Below are positions 9,199 to 18,125 of a DNA stretch of 50,065 nucleotides, in pieces. A program made the translations under genes and the position numbers. The notes beneath the pieces are model-generated. The model was given only the letters and a program-made list of their open reading frames with translations. It was not told the origin of the DNA and did not search any database. This DNA is from an uncultured Roseicyclus sp. (GTDB lineage: Bacteria; Pseudomonadota; Alphaproteobacteria; Rhodobacterales; Rhodobacteraceae). The stretch covers positions 1 through 50,065 of the forward strand of contig CAKZPN010000080.1 of assembly GCA_937139335.1 (NCBI GenBank), given 5' to 3'. Each line of letters starts with the position of its first letter. The stretch's first letter is position 1.

Positions 9199-10449
9199 AT
9201 GGGCCAGGATCAGGGCCAGACGTGGGGACCGGAGACCGCTGAAGGCGGCACGACGTCCCCATCGACGACCTCCTTCGACGGCTACGACATCACCGACGTT
9301 CCCCTGGGCGACCTCATGCGCGGCGAACGCGCCACCCTCGGAAAATCCCTGCTGGACGTGGAGCGCGAGCTGAAGATCCGCGCCGCCTACATCGCCGCCA
9401 TCGAAAATGGCGACGTGGGCGCCTTCGCGTCCCCCGGATTCATCGCGGGCTACGTCCGCTCCTACGCGCGCTATCTCGGCATCGACCCTGAATGGACCTT
9501 TCGCCGGTTCTGCCTCGAGACCCAGTTTCACGGCGTACACGGCCCGTCGGGCCTTCAGGCCAAGGCCGCCAAGCGCGAGATGAGCGAGGCGCCGCCGCGC
9601 CGGGTCGATCCCAACGACGTCATCCAGAGCGCACGGATCAGCTTTGCTCCCAAGCGCGACAGCATGTTTTCGGGCGTCGAGCCGGGCGCGCTCGGCTCCT
9701 TCGCGGTGCTGATCGTGCTGGTCCTCGGGCTTGGCTACGGCGCTTGGGCGGTGTTGCACGACATTCAGCGCCTGCAGATCGCGCCGGTGGACGAGGCGCC
9801 GCTGCCGCTGGCGCAGCTCGATCCGCTGGCCGGCGCCACCGAGGGCGCGTTCGACGTGGCGCAATCCTTCGACGCCGCCTTGCCGGGTCCCGACACCTTC
9901 GACCGCCTCTACCGCCCGCAGGCACTGGAGGCTCCGGTCCTGACGCCGCGCGATGGCGCGCTCGCCACGCTCGATCCCGACGAGGTCGGCACGATGGGCG
10001 GTTTCGACAGCGCGCCCGACCGCGGCACCCCGCGCCTGATGGCCGCCTCCGCGACGCTCACCACCGACACCCCCGCCGAGGCCAGCCCGGTGCAGGTCAC
10101 CGAGGCGCGCAGCGACGAGCTGGTGCTTTTCGCCGTACGCCCGTCCTGGGTTCGCGTGACCTCGGCCTCGGGCGCGACGCTGTTCGAGGGCACGCTGAAC
10201 CGCGGTGACAGCTACACCATCCCCGAAAGCGAAGAGGCGCCGCGCCTGCGGTCCGGCAATGCCGGCTCGGTCTATTTCGCGGTGAACGGCGTCACCATGG
10301 GCCCGGCGGGCCCCGGCGCGACCATCGCGCGCGACGTGGAACTGTCGGCGGACGCGATCAGCAACAATTTCGCGATGGCGGACGCGGGCGCCGACCCCGA
10401 CCTGCCCGAGGTCGCGGCCCTGGTCCTGGCACCGGACGCGACGCAATAG
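9199..10449 (+). CDS. RodZ-like helix-turn-helix membrane protein
   Basis: About 416 residues. A cytosolic HTH_25 domain (roughly residues 35-105) is recognised by LGDLMRGERATLGKSLLDVERELKIRAAYIAAIE and SPGFIAGYVRSYARYLG. One transmembrane helix follows near 155-178 (SFAVLIVLVLGLGYGAWAVL), then a low-complexity periplasmic linker rich in Pro, Ala and Asp, and a C-terminal DUF4115 domain (VLFAVRPSWVRVTSASGATLFEGTL...). RodZ links MreB to the elongasome and cell shape; the domain order fits, but family members vary. The start at ATG 9199 is chosen because homologous N-termini begin near here; an ATG at 9157 is possible but has no ribosome-binding site. Located 81 nt before ispG, a common arrangement in these bacteria. 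Confidence 0.82.
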   Translation: MGQDQGQTWGPETAEGGTTSPSTTSFDGYDITDVPLGDLMRGERATLGKSLLDVERELKIRAAYIAAIENGDVGAFASPGFIAGYVRSYARYLGIDPEWTFRRFCLETQFHGVHGPSGLQAKAAKREMSEAPPRRVDPNDVIQSARISFAPKRDSMFSGVEPGALGSFAVLIVLVLGLGYGAWAVLHDIQRLQIAPVDEAPLPLAQLDPLAGATEGAFDVAQSFDAALPGPDTFDRLYRPQALEAPVLTPRDGALATLDPDEVGTMGGFDSAPDRGTPRLMAASATLTTDTPAEASPVQVTEARSDELVLFAVRPSWVRVTSASGATLFEGTLNRGDSYTIPESEEAPRLRSGNAGSVYFAVNGVTMGPAGPGATIARDVELSADAISNNFAMADAGADPDLPEVAALVLAPDATQ

Positions 10450-10530
10450 CGCCCGCGCGCCCCGTTGTCCGGCGCGCCTGACGGGTCTATCTAGGGGGCA
10501 AACCCCCGCCTGACCGCGCAAAGGCAGATC

Positions 10531-11664
10531 ATGTCTCACAATCCCATCCGTCCCTGGCGCAACATCGACCGCCGGAAAAGCCGCCAGATACATGTCGGCC
10601 CGGTCGCCGTGGGCGGCGACGCGCCGATCAGCGTGCAGTCGATGACCAACACGCTGACCACTGACGTAGCCGCGACCATCGACCAGATCCAGCGCTGCGC
10701 CGACGCCGGCGCCGACATCATCCGCGTCTCGGTGCCGGACGAAGCGAGTTCCAGGGCGCTGCGGGAAATCGTGCGCGAAAGCCCGATCCCGATCGTTGCA
10801 GACATCCATTTCCACTACAAACGCGCCATCGAAAGCGCCGAGGCGGGGGCCGCCTGCCTGCGCATCAACCCCGGCAACATCGGCGACGAAAAGCGCGTGC
10901 AGGAGGTCATCAAGGCCGCGCGCGACCACGATTGCTCGATCCGCATCGGCGTGAACGCGGGCAGTCTGGAGCGCGACCTCCTGGAGAAATACGGCGAGCC
11001 GTGCCCCGAGGCGATGATCGAAAGCGGCCTCGACCACATCCGCATCCTCGAGGACAACGATTTCTTCAACTTCAAGATTTCCTGCAAGGCCTCAGACGTG
11101 TTCCTCGCCGCCGCCGCCTACCAGGGGCTGGCCGAGGCGACGGATGCGCCGATCCACCTCGGCATCACGGAAGCCGGCGGCCTCATGTCGGGCACGATCA
11201 AATCCGCCATCGGGCTCGGCAGCCTGCTCTGGATGGGCATCGGCGACACCATCCGCGTGTCGCTCTCGGCCGATCCGGTCGAGGAGGTGAAGGTCGGCTT
11301 CGAGATCCTGAAATCGCTCGGCCTGCGCCATCGCGGCGTCAACATCATCTCCTGCCCGTCCTGCGCGCGGCAGGGCTTCGACGTCATCAAGACCGTCGAG
11401 ATCCTGGAGCGGCGGCTGGAGCATATCAAGACGCCGATGTCGCTCTCGATCATCGGCTGCGTGGTGAACGGCCCGGGCGAGGCGCTGATGACCGACGTGG
11501 GCTTCACCGGCGGCGGGGCCGGGTCGGGCATGGTTTACCTCGCCGGCGCGCAAAGCCACAAGCTGTCGAACGACGGCATGATCGAGCACATTGTCGAACA
11601 GGTGGAGCGCAAGGCCGCAGAGATCGAGGCCACCCGCGCCGCCGAGGTGCAGGCGGCGGAATAG
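10531..11664 (+). CDS. ispG: 4-hydroxy-3-methylbut-2-enyl-diphosphate synthase
   Basis: [4Fe-4S] enzyme (GcpE) of the MEP isoprenoid pathway, converting MEcPP to HMBPP. 377 residues, full length. Characteristic regions: the N-terminal TIM barrel opening [46 protein letters not shown] and LRINPGNIG, followed by the iron-sulfur ligands in [11 protein letters not shown] (two Cys) and [10 protein letters not shown] (third Cys), plus the conserved Glu shortly after. It is probably co-transcribed with the RodZ-like gene upstream (81-nt gap containing a small GGGGG-CAAA-CCCCC hairpin). A tRNA-Arg gene follows downstream on the same strand. Confidence 0.97.
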   Translation: MSHNPIRPWRNIDRRKSRQIHVGPVAVGGDAPISVQSMTNTLTTDVAATIDQIQRCADAGADIIRVSVPDEASSRALREIVRESPIPIVADIHFHYKRAIESAEAGAACLRINPGNIGDEKRVQEVIKAARDHDCSIRIGVNAGSLERDLLEKYGEPCPEAMIESGLDHIRILEDNDFFNFKISCKASDVFLAAAAYQGLAEATDAPIHLGITEAGGLMSGTIKSAIGLGSLLWMGIGDTIRVSLSADPVEEVKVGFEILKSLGLRHRGVNIISCPSCARQGFDVIKTVEILERRLEHIKTPMSLSIIGCVVNGPGEALMTDVGFTGGGAGSGMVYLAGAQSHKLSNDGMIEHIVEQVERKAAEIEATRAAEVQAAE

Positions 11665-11719
11665 CCTCCGCATTTCCCGTTGCGGCATCCGCCCGCGGCG
11701 GCTATATCGCCGGGGCGAT

Positions 11720-11796
<77 letters not shown>

Positions 11797-11802
11797 CTCG
11801 CC

Positions 11803-12516
11803 TCATGTCCCCTTCTGTTCGTCCTTCCAGGCCTGATAGCGGGCCTTTGTGGCCTCGTTCATCGGGTAGAGGCCGGGAAGTTCGACGCCGCGGTCGACCT
11901 CGGTCATGATCCAGCCTTCCATCCGCTCCTGCTCGGGCGCCTCGGCCAGCACCTCGTCCAGAAGGGCTGCGGGGATCAGCACCGCGCCGTCGTCGTCGAC
12001 CACGATCACGTCGTCGGGGTAGACCGCCACGCCGCCGCAGGCGATCGGCTCCTGCCAGCCGACGAAGGTGAGGCCCGCGACCGAGGGCGGGGCGGCCACG
12101 CCGCGGCACCAGACCGGCAGGCCGGTCGAGAGCACGCCGGCCGCGTCGCGCACCACGCCGTCGGTGATCAGCGCCGCGACCCCGCGCTGAACCATGCGGT
12201 TGCACAGGATATCGCCGAATATGCCGGCGTCGGTGACGCCCATTGCGTCGGCGACCGCGATGCAGCCCTCGGGCATCGCCTCGATCGCCGCGCGGGTGGA
12301 GATGGGGGAACCCCAGCTGGCCGGCGTCGCGAGGTCTTCACGCGCAGGGACGAAGCGCAGGGTGAAGGCGCGGCCGACCAGACGCGGCTGGCCTTGCCGG
12401 ATCGGGACCGAGCCGCGCAGCCAGACGTTGCGCAGCCCCTTCTTCAGCAGGATCGTGGTGAGTGTTGCGGTCGACACGCCCTTCAGCGTCTCGATGGTGG
12501 TGGCGTCGAGTGTCAT
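11803..12516 (-). CDS. RraA-like / HMG-aldolase family protein
   Basis: A 237-residue protein of the RraA/demethylmenaquinone-methyltransferase-like fold. Conserved elements: the substrate and metal site [16 protein letters not shown] (the Arg-Asp pair binds the divalent metal and substrate in 4-hydroxy-4-methyl-2-oxoglutarate aldolases) and [17 protein letters not shown]. Members are either aldolases/oxaloacetate decarboxylases or RNase E regulators; the intact RD and the neighbouring divergent LysR regulator make a catabolic enzyme more likely than an RNase regulator (inference). The start at 12516 has GGAGG eight nt upstream. It lies 6 nt beyond tRNA-Arg in convergent orientation. Confidence 0.8.
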   Translation of the reverse strand: MTLDATTIETLKGVSTATLTTILLKKGLRNVWLRGSVPIRQGQPRLVGRAFTLRFVPAREDLATPASWGSPISTRAAIEAMPEGCIAVADAMGVTDAGIFGDILCNRMVQRGVAALITDGVVRDAAGVLSTGLPVWCRGVAAPPSVAGLTFVGWQEPIACGGVAVYPDDVIVVDDDGAVLIPAALLDEVLAEAPEQERMEGWIMTEVDRGVELPGLYPMNEATKARYQAWKDEQKGT

Positions 12517-12611
12517 GTCGGGTCCTCCGGTTCGGGTCGGGCGCAGCATGTCAGACAGGACACGAAAGAAAAGCTGGAAGCTGCTTTGTTCAGACGATAG
12601 GAAATCTGTCG

Positions 12612-13496
12612 ATGAACACGCAATTCCTCGAAACCTTCACGATGGTGGCCGAGCATGGTTCGATGGCCGAGGCGGCGCGGCGCCTCAGCATCACGCCCGC
12701 CGCCGTCGCGCAACGGATCGCGGCGCTGGAGGCGGATCTCGGCACCGCGCTGGTCCTGCGGAGCGGGCGGCGCGTGACCCCGACCGAGGCCGGGCGCGCC
12801 ATCGTCGCGGGCAGCCATCGGGTGCTCGCAGAGGTGCGGCAGATGCGGCTTGCCGCGCGGGCCGATGCGGAGGTAGGGGAATTGCGGCTGGGGGCGATCA
12901 GTACCGCGATGACCGGCCTCCTGCCGCCCGCGCTGCAGCGCCTGTCCGTCACCGCACCTGGGCTCGACGTGTTCCTGCTGCCCGGCACCTCGACCGAGAT
13001 GTATCGCCATGTGGTCGACGGCGGCCTCGACGCCGCGATCCTGGTGCGGCCGCCCTTTGCCATACCGAAGTCGCTGGAATGGCGGGCGCTGCGGACCGAG
13101 CCGCTGGTGCTGATCTGCCCCGAGGCCTGGGCGCGGGACGCGCCGCGCGCCCTGCTGCGCGAGAAGCCCTTCATCCGCTACGACCGCAACAACTGGGGTG
13201 GGCGGCTGGCCGACCGCTGGATGAAGGACGCGGGGGTTGCGGTGCGCGAGGGGTTGGAGCTGGACCAGCTCGAGGCCATCGCGGTGATGGTGAGCCGGGG
13301 CCTTGGCGTGTCGATCGTGCCGGACTGGGCGCCGCCCTGGCCTGAGGGGCTGACGCTGCGCCGCCTGCCGCTACCGGGGCAGCTGCGCCCCACGCGGGAA
13401 ATCGGGCTCTTGTGGCCGCGCGGCGCGCCGACCGGACGGATGATCGCGCAGGTCTGCGCGGCGCTCTTGGCGGAGCCGGTCAGCTCTGCAGGCTGA
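12612..13496 (+). CDS. LysR family transcriptional regulator
   Basis: A 294-residue protein. The N-terminal winged helix-turn-helix (residues 1-60: FLETFTMVAEHGSMAEAARRLSITPAAVAQRIAALE) is standard LysR; the C-terminal effector domain spans roughly 88-290. It is divergent from the RraA-like gene with a 95-nt shared upstream region, the classic LysR arrangement, so that gene is its probable target. Its 3' end overlaps the 3' end of convergent urtE by 17 nt. The effector is unknown. Confidence 0.88.
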   Translation: MNTQFLETFTMVAEHGSMAEAARRLSITPAAVAQRIAALEADLGTALVLRSGRRVTPTEAGRAIVAGSHRVLAEVRQMRLAARADAEVGELRLGAISTAMTGLLPPALQRLSVTAPGLDVFLLPGTSTEMYRHVVDGGLDAAILVRPPFAIPKSLEWRALRTEPLVLICPEAWARDAPRALLREKPFIRYDRNNWGGRLADRWMKDAGVAVREGLELDQLEAIAVMVSRGLGVSIVPDWAPPWPEGLTLRRLPLPGQLRPTREIGLLWPRGAPTGRMIAQVCAALLAEPVSSAG

Positions 13497-14181
13497 AGGC
13501 CGATTGCACCGCGTCGCGTGTGGTGCCGGCCTTCTCGGCGGAGAACACGGTCGCGCCCCGGCTGAGGACGTAGAACCGGTCGGCGAGGTCGAAGGCGAAG
13601 TCGAAATATTGCTCGACCAGCACGATGGCCATCTCGCCCTCGGACCGCAGTTGTGAAATGACCGAGCCGATGAGCTGGATGATGTTGGGCTGGATACCCT
13701 CGGTCGGCTCGTCCATCAGCAACAGCTTCGGCCGCGTCACCAGCGCGCGGCCGATGGCGAGCTGCTGCTGCTGCCCGCCCGAGAGGTCGCCGCCGCGGCG
13801 GTTCTGCATCTGCTTCAGAACCGGGAACATCTCGAAGATGCGGTCGGGCACCACGCGCTCGCCGCGCGGCAGGCAGGCGAGGCCGGTCTCGAGGTTCTCG
13901 CGCACGGTGAGGAGCGGAAAGATCATCCGGCCTTGCGGCACGTAGCCGATGCCCATCTGCGCGAGGCGATGCGCGGGAAGGCGGCCAAGGCTCTGGCCGT
14001 CGAGCGTGATCTCCCCGCCCGACCGCGGATGGGTGCCGGCGATGGCTTTCATCAGGGAGGTCTTGCCGACGCCATTGGTGCCCATGATGCAGGTCACTTC
14101 GCCGGTCCGCGCCTCGATCGAGACGCCGTTCAGGATGCGGCTGCCGCCGTAATGCAGGGTGAGGTCGCGGGTTTCCAGCAT
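13480..14181 (-). CDS. urtE: urea ABC transporter, ATP-binding subunit UrtE
   Basis: A 233-residue ABC ATPase of the branched-chain/urea (LivF-like) class, energising high-affinity urea uptake. Walker A GTNGVGKTS, signature LSGGQQQQLAIGRAL, Walker B KLLLMDEPTEGIQP (the GIQP continuation is typical of UrtE), and the H-loop replaced by Gln (LVEQYFDFA), also usual for UrtE. It is the last gene of urtABCDE, starting 2 nt after the urtD stop, so it is translationally linked. The end overlaps the convergent LysR gene by 17 nt. Confidence 0.94.
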   Translation of the reverse strand: MLETRDLTLHYGGSRILNGVSIEARTGEVTCIMGTNGVGKTSLMKAIAGTHPRSGGEITLDGQSLGRLPAHRLAQMGIGYVPQGRMIFPLLTVRENLETGLACLPRGERVVPDRIFEMFPVLKQMQNRRGGDLSGGQQQQLAIGRALVTRPKLLLMDEPTEGIQPNIIQLIGSVISQLRSEGEMAIVLVEQYFDFAFDLADRFYVLSRGATVFSAEKAGTTRDAVQSAFSLQS

Positions 14182-14183
14182 CT

Positions 14184-14924
14184 CTAGCGCCCCAGGTAGA
14201 CGTCGATGACGCGTTGGTCGGCCATGACGTGGTCGAGCGTGCCCTCGGCCAGCACCGAGCCCTCGTGCAGCACGGTCACGCGGCAATCGAGGCGGCGCAC
14301 GAATTCCATGTCATGCTCCACCACGACGACGGCGTGGTTTTCGGCCAGCCGTTTCAGGAGCGCGGTGGTGTGCGTGCGTTCCTCGGTGGTCATGCCGGCG
14401 GCGGGTTCGTCGACCAGCAACAGCTTCGGGTCCTGCGCGAGGAGCATCCCGATCTCGAGCCATTGTTTCTGGCCGTGGCTGAGGATGCCGGCCATCCGCT
14501 CGAGCGCGTCGGACAGGCCGATTTCCTCGGCGATGACAGCGATGCGGTCGCGGTCGGCCTCGGTCACACGGTCCATGAGCGCCGCCACCGGCCCGCGAGG
14601 TTTCTTCAGCGAAAGCCGCAGGTTGTCCCAGACGCTCTGGTCCTCGAACACGGTGGGGCGCTGGAACTTGCGACCGATGCCGGCCTGCGCGATCTGCGCC
14701 TCGGACATGGACAGGAGCGAGGTGCCGACCTCGCCCCAGCGCACGGTGCCGGCGTCGGGCCGCGTCTTGCCGGTGACGATGTCCATGAAAGTGGTCTTGC
14801 CCGCGCCGTTCGGGCCGATCACCGCGCGCATCTCGCGCTCGGCGATGACGAAGCTGAGGTTGTTGATGGCGCGGAAGCCGTCGAAGCTGACGGAAATCCC
14901 CTGAACTTCCAGAAGCGTGTTCAT
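14184..14924 (-). CDS. urtD: urea ABC transporter, ATP-binding subunit UrtD
   Basis: A 246-residue ABC ATPase (LivG-like). Walker A GPNGAGKTT, signature variant LSHGQKQWLEIGMLL, which is the diagnostic UrtD form in place of LSGGQ, Walker B LLLVDEPAAGMT and H-loop VVVEHDMEFVR are all intact. The start ATG overlaps the urtC stop (ATGA-type, 4 nt). It pairs with UrtE to form the nucleotide-binding dimer beneath the UrtBC permease. Confidence 0.95.
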   Translation of the reverse strand: MNTLLEVQGISVSFDGFRAINNLSFVIAEREMRAVIGPNGAGKTTFMDIVTGKTRPDAGTVRWGEVGTSLLSMSEAQIAQAGIGRKFQRPTVFEDQSVWDNLRLSLKKPRGPVAALMDRVTEADRDRIAVIAEEIGLSDALERMAGILSHGQKQWLEIGMLLAQDPKLLLVDEPAAGMTTEERTHTTALLKRLAENHAVVVVEHDMEFVRRLDCRVTVLHEGSVLAEGTLDHVMADQRVIDVYLGR

Positions 14925-16090
14925 GCGCGGTCCTTTCGGACGATGTAATCGACCAGCCCGCCCAGCCCCTTGGGCGCAAAGAGCGTGACCAGCACGAAGC
15001 CGAGGCCGAGCAGCACCGGCCACCAGTCGACCCAGTCGATCTCGTAGAATCCGAAGTCGATGTTGGGCGCGCGTCCGCCGGTGAAGTACGTGGAGAGGAG
15101 CGAGACGACGGCGGCCCCGATGACCGCGCCGTAAAGCCTCCCGCGCCCGCCGATGGCGACCCAGACGGCGAGGTAGATCGAGGCGATAGGCGCGATCTCG
15201 TCGGGGTTGATGATGCCCGCCTGCGGGTAGTAGAGCGCGCCGGCGATGCCGCACAGGACGCCGGTGAGGGTGAAGACGAAGAGCTTGTAGCCTTCGACCC
15301 GGTAGCCGAGGAACCGCACGCGCTGTTCGTCGTCGCGGATGCCGCGGATGATGTTGCCGAACTTGCCCGAAACCATCCAGGCGGCGGCGATATAGGCGAG
15401 GCCCAGGGCCAGCGCCGAGGCCCAGAAGAACCAGATCGAGATGCGGGCCTGGCCTACTGTTTCCAGTCCGGGGATGTTCTGCAGGCCGGAGAGGCCATTG
15501 TTTCCACGCAGTCCGGTGTCGTTCTGGAAGAGGTAGAGTGAGAGCGCGAGCGTCATCGCCTGCGTCAGGATCGAGAGGTAGACGCCGGTGACCCGGCTGC
15601 GGAAGGCAAGCCAGCCGAAAACCAGCGCCAGCGCGCCCGGCACGAGAACGACGAGGAGGAGGCTGAGGATGAGGCTGCCCGAGGCCGCCCACATCCAGGG
15701 CCAGTCCTGCGCGCCGACGACGGAAAAGATCTGCAGCGCGGTGGCGGTGCTGATCTCGGCCTCGGTCGGCGGGATCACGGCACTGCCGAGGTTCGCGCGG
15801 ACGACTGCTTCGGTCCGGGCGGTCATCAGCCACATGCCGATCATGTAGCCGCCGAGCCCGAAGAAGGCGAAATGCCCGAGGCTGAGGATGCCGCAGTAAC
15901 CCCAGACCAGATCCATCGCCAGCGCGGCGAGGCACAGGCACAGCGTCATGCCCAGAACCTTGGTGAAGCTGACGGAGAGCGCCCCGGTGCCATAACCCTC
16001 GGACAGGATCGTCACGACGAGGGCGAGCAGCGTCAGCGCCGCGATGAAGATCGGGACCGAGCGGTTGCGGGTGAAGATCGAGCCTGACAT
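14921..16090 (-). CDS. urtC: urea ABC transporter, permease UrtC
   Basis: A 389-residue inner-membrane permease of the branched-chain/urea (LivM-like) family, with about ten hydrophobic helices. Conserved stretches: MDLVWGYCGILSLGHFAFFGLGGYMIGMW, GVYLSILTQAMTLAL, NNGLSGLQNIPG and GRGRLYGAVIGA. It forms the translocation channel with UrtB. The start lies 1 nt after the urtB stop, and its stop overlaps urtD by 4 nt, so all permease and ATPase genes are tightly coupled. Confidence 0.95.
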   Translation of the reverse strand: MSGSIFTRNRSVPIFIAALTLLALVVTILSEGYGTGALSVSFTKVLGMTLCLCLAALAMDLVWGYCGILSLGHFAFFGLGGYMIGMWLMTARTEAVVRANLGSAVIPPTEAEISTATALQIFSVVGAQDWPWMWAASGSLILSLLLVVLVPGALALVFGWLAFRSRVTGVYLSILTQAMTLALSLYLFQNDTGLRGNNGLSGLQNIPGLETVGQARISIWFFWASALALGLAYIAAAWMVSGKFGNIIRGIRDDEQRVRFLGYRVEGYKLFVFTLTGVLCGIAGALYYPQAGIINPDEIAPIASIYLAVWVAIGGRGRLYGAVIGAAVVSLLSTYFTGGRAPNIDFGFYEIDWVDWWPVLLGLGFVLVTLFAPKGLGGLVDYIVRKDRA

Positions 16091-16091
16091 C

Positions 16092-18059
16092 TCAGTCCCC
16101 CGCCGCGCGCCCGCGCAGCGCGATGATGCCGCGCGGCCGGAACTGGATGAAGAGGATAACGAAGAGGATCATGTAGGTCTGAGCGGCCAACGTGTTCGAG
16201 GGGTTCAGCCACTCGATGAACTTCTGCAGGCCGCCGATCATGCCCGCGCCGATGAGCGTGCCGAAGATGTTGCCGACGCCGCCGACGACCACGGTCATGA
16301 AGCTCTGCACGATGTAGTTGGACCCGAGGTCGGGCACGACCTGTGCGAAAAGCCCGATGGCGACGCCCGCGATGCCCGCGATGCCGGAGCCGAGGCCGAA
16401 GGTCAGCATGTTGATCCGGTCGGGGTTGATGCCCATGGAGGCGGCCATGCGCGGGTTCTGTGTCACCGCGCGGACCTCCAGCCCCAGCCGTGTGCGGTTC
16501 AGGATCAGCCAGAGCGTGACGAAGAACACCGCGCCGAGCAGGAAGATCGCGACGCGGATCGAGCTGATCGAGACGACGTCGTTGATCGCGACCGACCCGG
16601 CCAGCCAGTCGGGCGGCGTCAGCGGGCGGGCCTGGGTGCCGAAGATCTGGCGCACGATCTGTTGCAGCGCGATGGAGATGCCGAAGGTCGCGAGCAGCGT
16701 TTCCAGCGGGCGGTGGTAGAGCCAGCGGATCACCAGCCGCTCCATCGCGACGCCGCCTGCGAAGGTAACGGCGAAGGCCAGCGGGATCGCGATGGCGATG
16801 GAGGCGGTGTAATCCGGCACCAGCGTCTGCACGACATAGCCGGTGTAGGCGCCGATCATGATGAACTCGCCATGCGCCATGTTGATGACGCCCATGACGC
16901 CGAAGGTGATGGCCAGCCCGATGGCGGCAAGGAAGTAGATCGAGGCGAGCGACAGCCCGTCGAGCGACAGGTCGAGCACCCGCCAGAGACCGACGCGCAT
17001 CTCGATGCCGTCGAGCGTCGCGCGCGCGGCGTCGGTGACGGCGACGGAGGGCTCGCGGTAGGTCTCGAAGAAGACATGGGAGGCAAGGCTCGCGTCGATC
17101 TCGGCCTCGGACGGCGCGGGTTCGGCCAGGCCAGCCTCGAACAGCGCCGCATAGGCGCGGTCGCGCGCGGCCTCGGTGTCGAGCTGGCCCACTGGCAGCC
17201 CGCCGACGCGGCCTTCGACCACGTTGGCAGCCAGCACGTCGCGTTGCGCGTCGCGGGGCAGCAGCGGCGGGGCGAGGTCCGCCTCCACCAGCATCGCGTA
17301 GGCCACGTCGCGGGGCAGGGCGGTGCTGCCCGGCTCCAGCACGCGGGCGATATTCTCGCCCTCGGGCAGCGTCTCGGCCACGCCGGTCGCGGTGACGAGC
17401 AGCGGGTTCAGCGCGGCGCGCGCGGCGAGGTTCACGTTGCCGGCGAGGCTTTCGATCGCGGCGACCCGGTCGGCATCATCCGCGTCGAAGGCGATGACGA
17501 GGCGGGGCAGCAGCACCTCGGCCACCTCCAGCACATCCGCGTCCGTCTCGGTCGCGACGAGGTCGCGCAGGATCGGCAGGTGGCTGTCCTCGGGCGCGCT
17601 GCCGATGGCATCGAGCGCCGCCAGCCGGTCGACGGGGTCGTCGGAGGCGAGCTGGAACTGCACCAGCGCGGTCGCGATCACCGTCTGCACACCGCGGTTC
17701 GGGCGCAGTTGCGACACCTCGCGCGAGGTAGCGGTGCCGGCGGGCTCGCCGCTGGTGATGTCGATGAGGGTGAGGGGCGAGGCGCCTTCCTCCGCGACGT
17801 AGAAGAACATCCCGTCGCTGTCGCGTTGGTAGACCTCGCGCGCCTGCCACCTGGCCAGGAACGCCGGAACCTCGGGTAGGTCGCTGGCGATGAGCAGGTC
17901 GAGAACCTCCTGCACGGTGCGGCGCGAGGCGTCGGCGACCAACTCGGCCTGCGATTGCAGCAGGGCCTGAAGGTCATCGGCGTCCTGCGCCGTGGCGCGG
18001 GGTGCCGGGGCAAGGATCAGGCAGGCACCGAACAGGACGGTGAGGAAAAGACGGATCAT
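16092..18059 (-). CDS. urtB: urea ABC transporter, permease UrtB with long periplasmic N-terminal domain
   Basis: 655 residues. After a signal sequence (1-25, ending APRATAQ), about 335 residues of Ala/Asp-rich helical periplasmic region precede a LivH-like permease core (about 365-655), recognised by GLAITFGVMGVINMAHGEFIMIGAY, AVTQNPRMAASMGINPDRIN and LIGAGMIGGLQKFIEWLNPSN. N-terminally extended UrtB proteins are known in proteobacteria; the extension has HEAT-like repeated helices (RLAALDAIG, DVLEVAEVLLPRLV, DRVAAIESLAGNVNLAARAALNPLL). Its function is unknown. The start is set at MIRLF by the signal peptide. urtA lies 66 nt upstream, separated by a stable hairpin. Confidence 0.94.
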   Translation of the reverse strand: MIRLFLTVLFGACLILAPAPRATAQDADDLQALLQSQAELVADASRRTVQEVLDLLIASDLPEVPAFLARWQAREVYQRDSDGMFFYVAEEGASPLTLIDITSGEPAGTATSREVSQLRPNRGVQTVIATALVQFQLASDDPVDRLAALDAIGSAPEDSHLPILRDLVATETDADVLEVAEVLLPRLVIAFDADDADRVAAIESLAGNVNLAARAALNPLLVTATGVAETLPEGENIARVLEPGSTALPRDVAYAMLVEADLAPPLLPRDAQRDVLAANVVEGRVGGLPVGQLDTEAARDRAYAALFEAGLAEPAPSEAEIDASLASHVFFETYREPSVAVTDAARATLDGIEMRVGLWRVLDLSLDGLSLASIYFLAAIGLAITFGVMGVINMAHGEFIMIGAYTGYVVQTLVPDYTASIAIAIPLAFAVTFAGGVAMERLVIRWLYHRPLETLLATFGISIALQQIVRQIFGTQARPLTPPDWLAGSVAINDVVSISSIRVAIFLLGAVFFVTLWLILNRTRLGLEVRAVTQNPRMAASMGINPDRINMLTFGLGSGIAGIAGVAIGLFAQVVPDLGSNYIVQSFMTVVVGGVGNIFGTLIGAGMIGGLQKFIEWLNPSNTLAAQTYMILFVILFIQFRPRGIIALRGRAAGD

Positions 18060-18088
18060 GTTTTGGGACTGCCCGGCAGGAAAGGGGC

Positions 18089-18110
18089 GGGCGGCCCGCG
18101 AAGGCCGCCC
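18089..18110 (-). terminator. stable hairpin between urtA and urtB
   Basis: A perfect 8-bp stem GGGCGGCC/GGCCGCCC with a 6-nt loop, directly after the urtA stop codon. There is no T-tract. In substrate-binding-protein operons such hairpins usually attenuate read-through or protect the upstream mRNA, giving an excess of binding protein over permease (inference). Confidence 0.55.
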
Positions 18111-18125
18111 GGTGGTGTGCATCGT

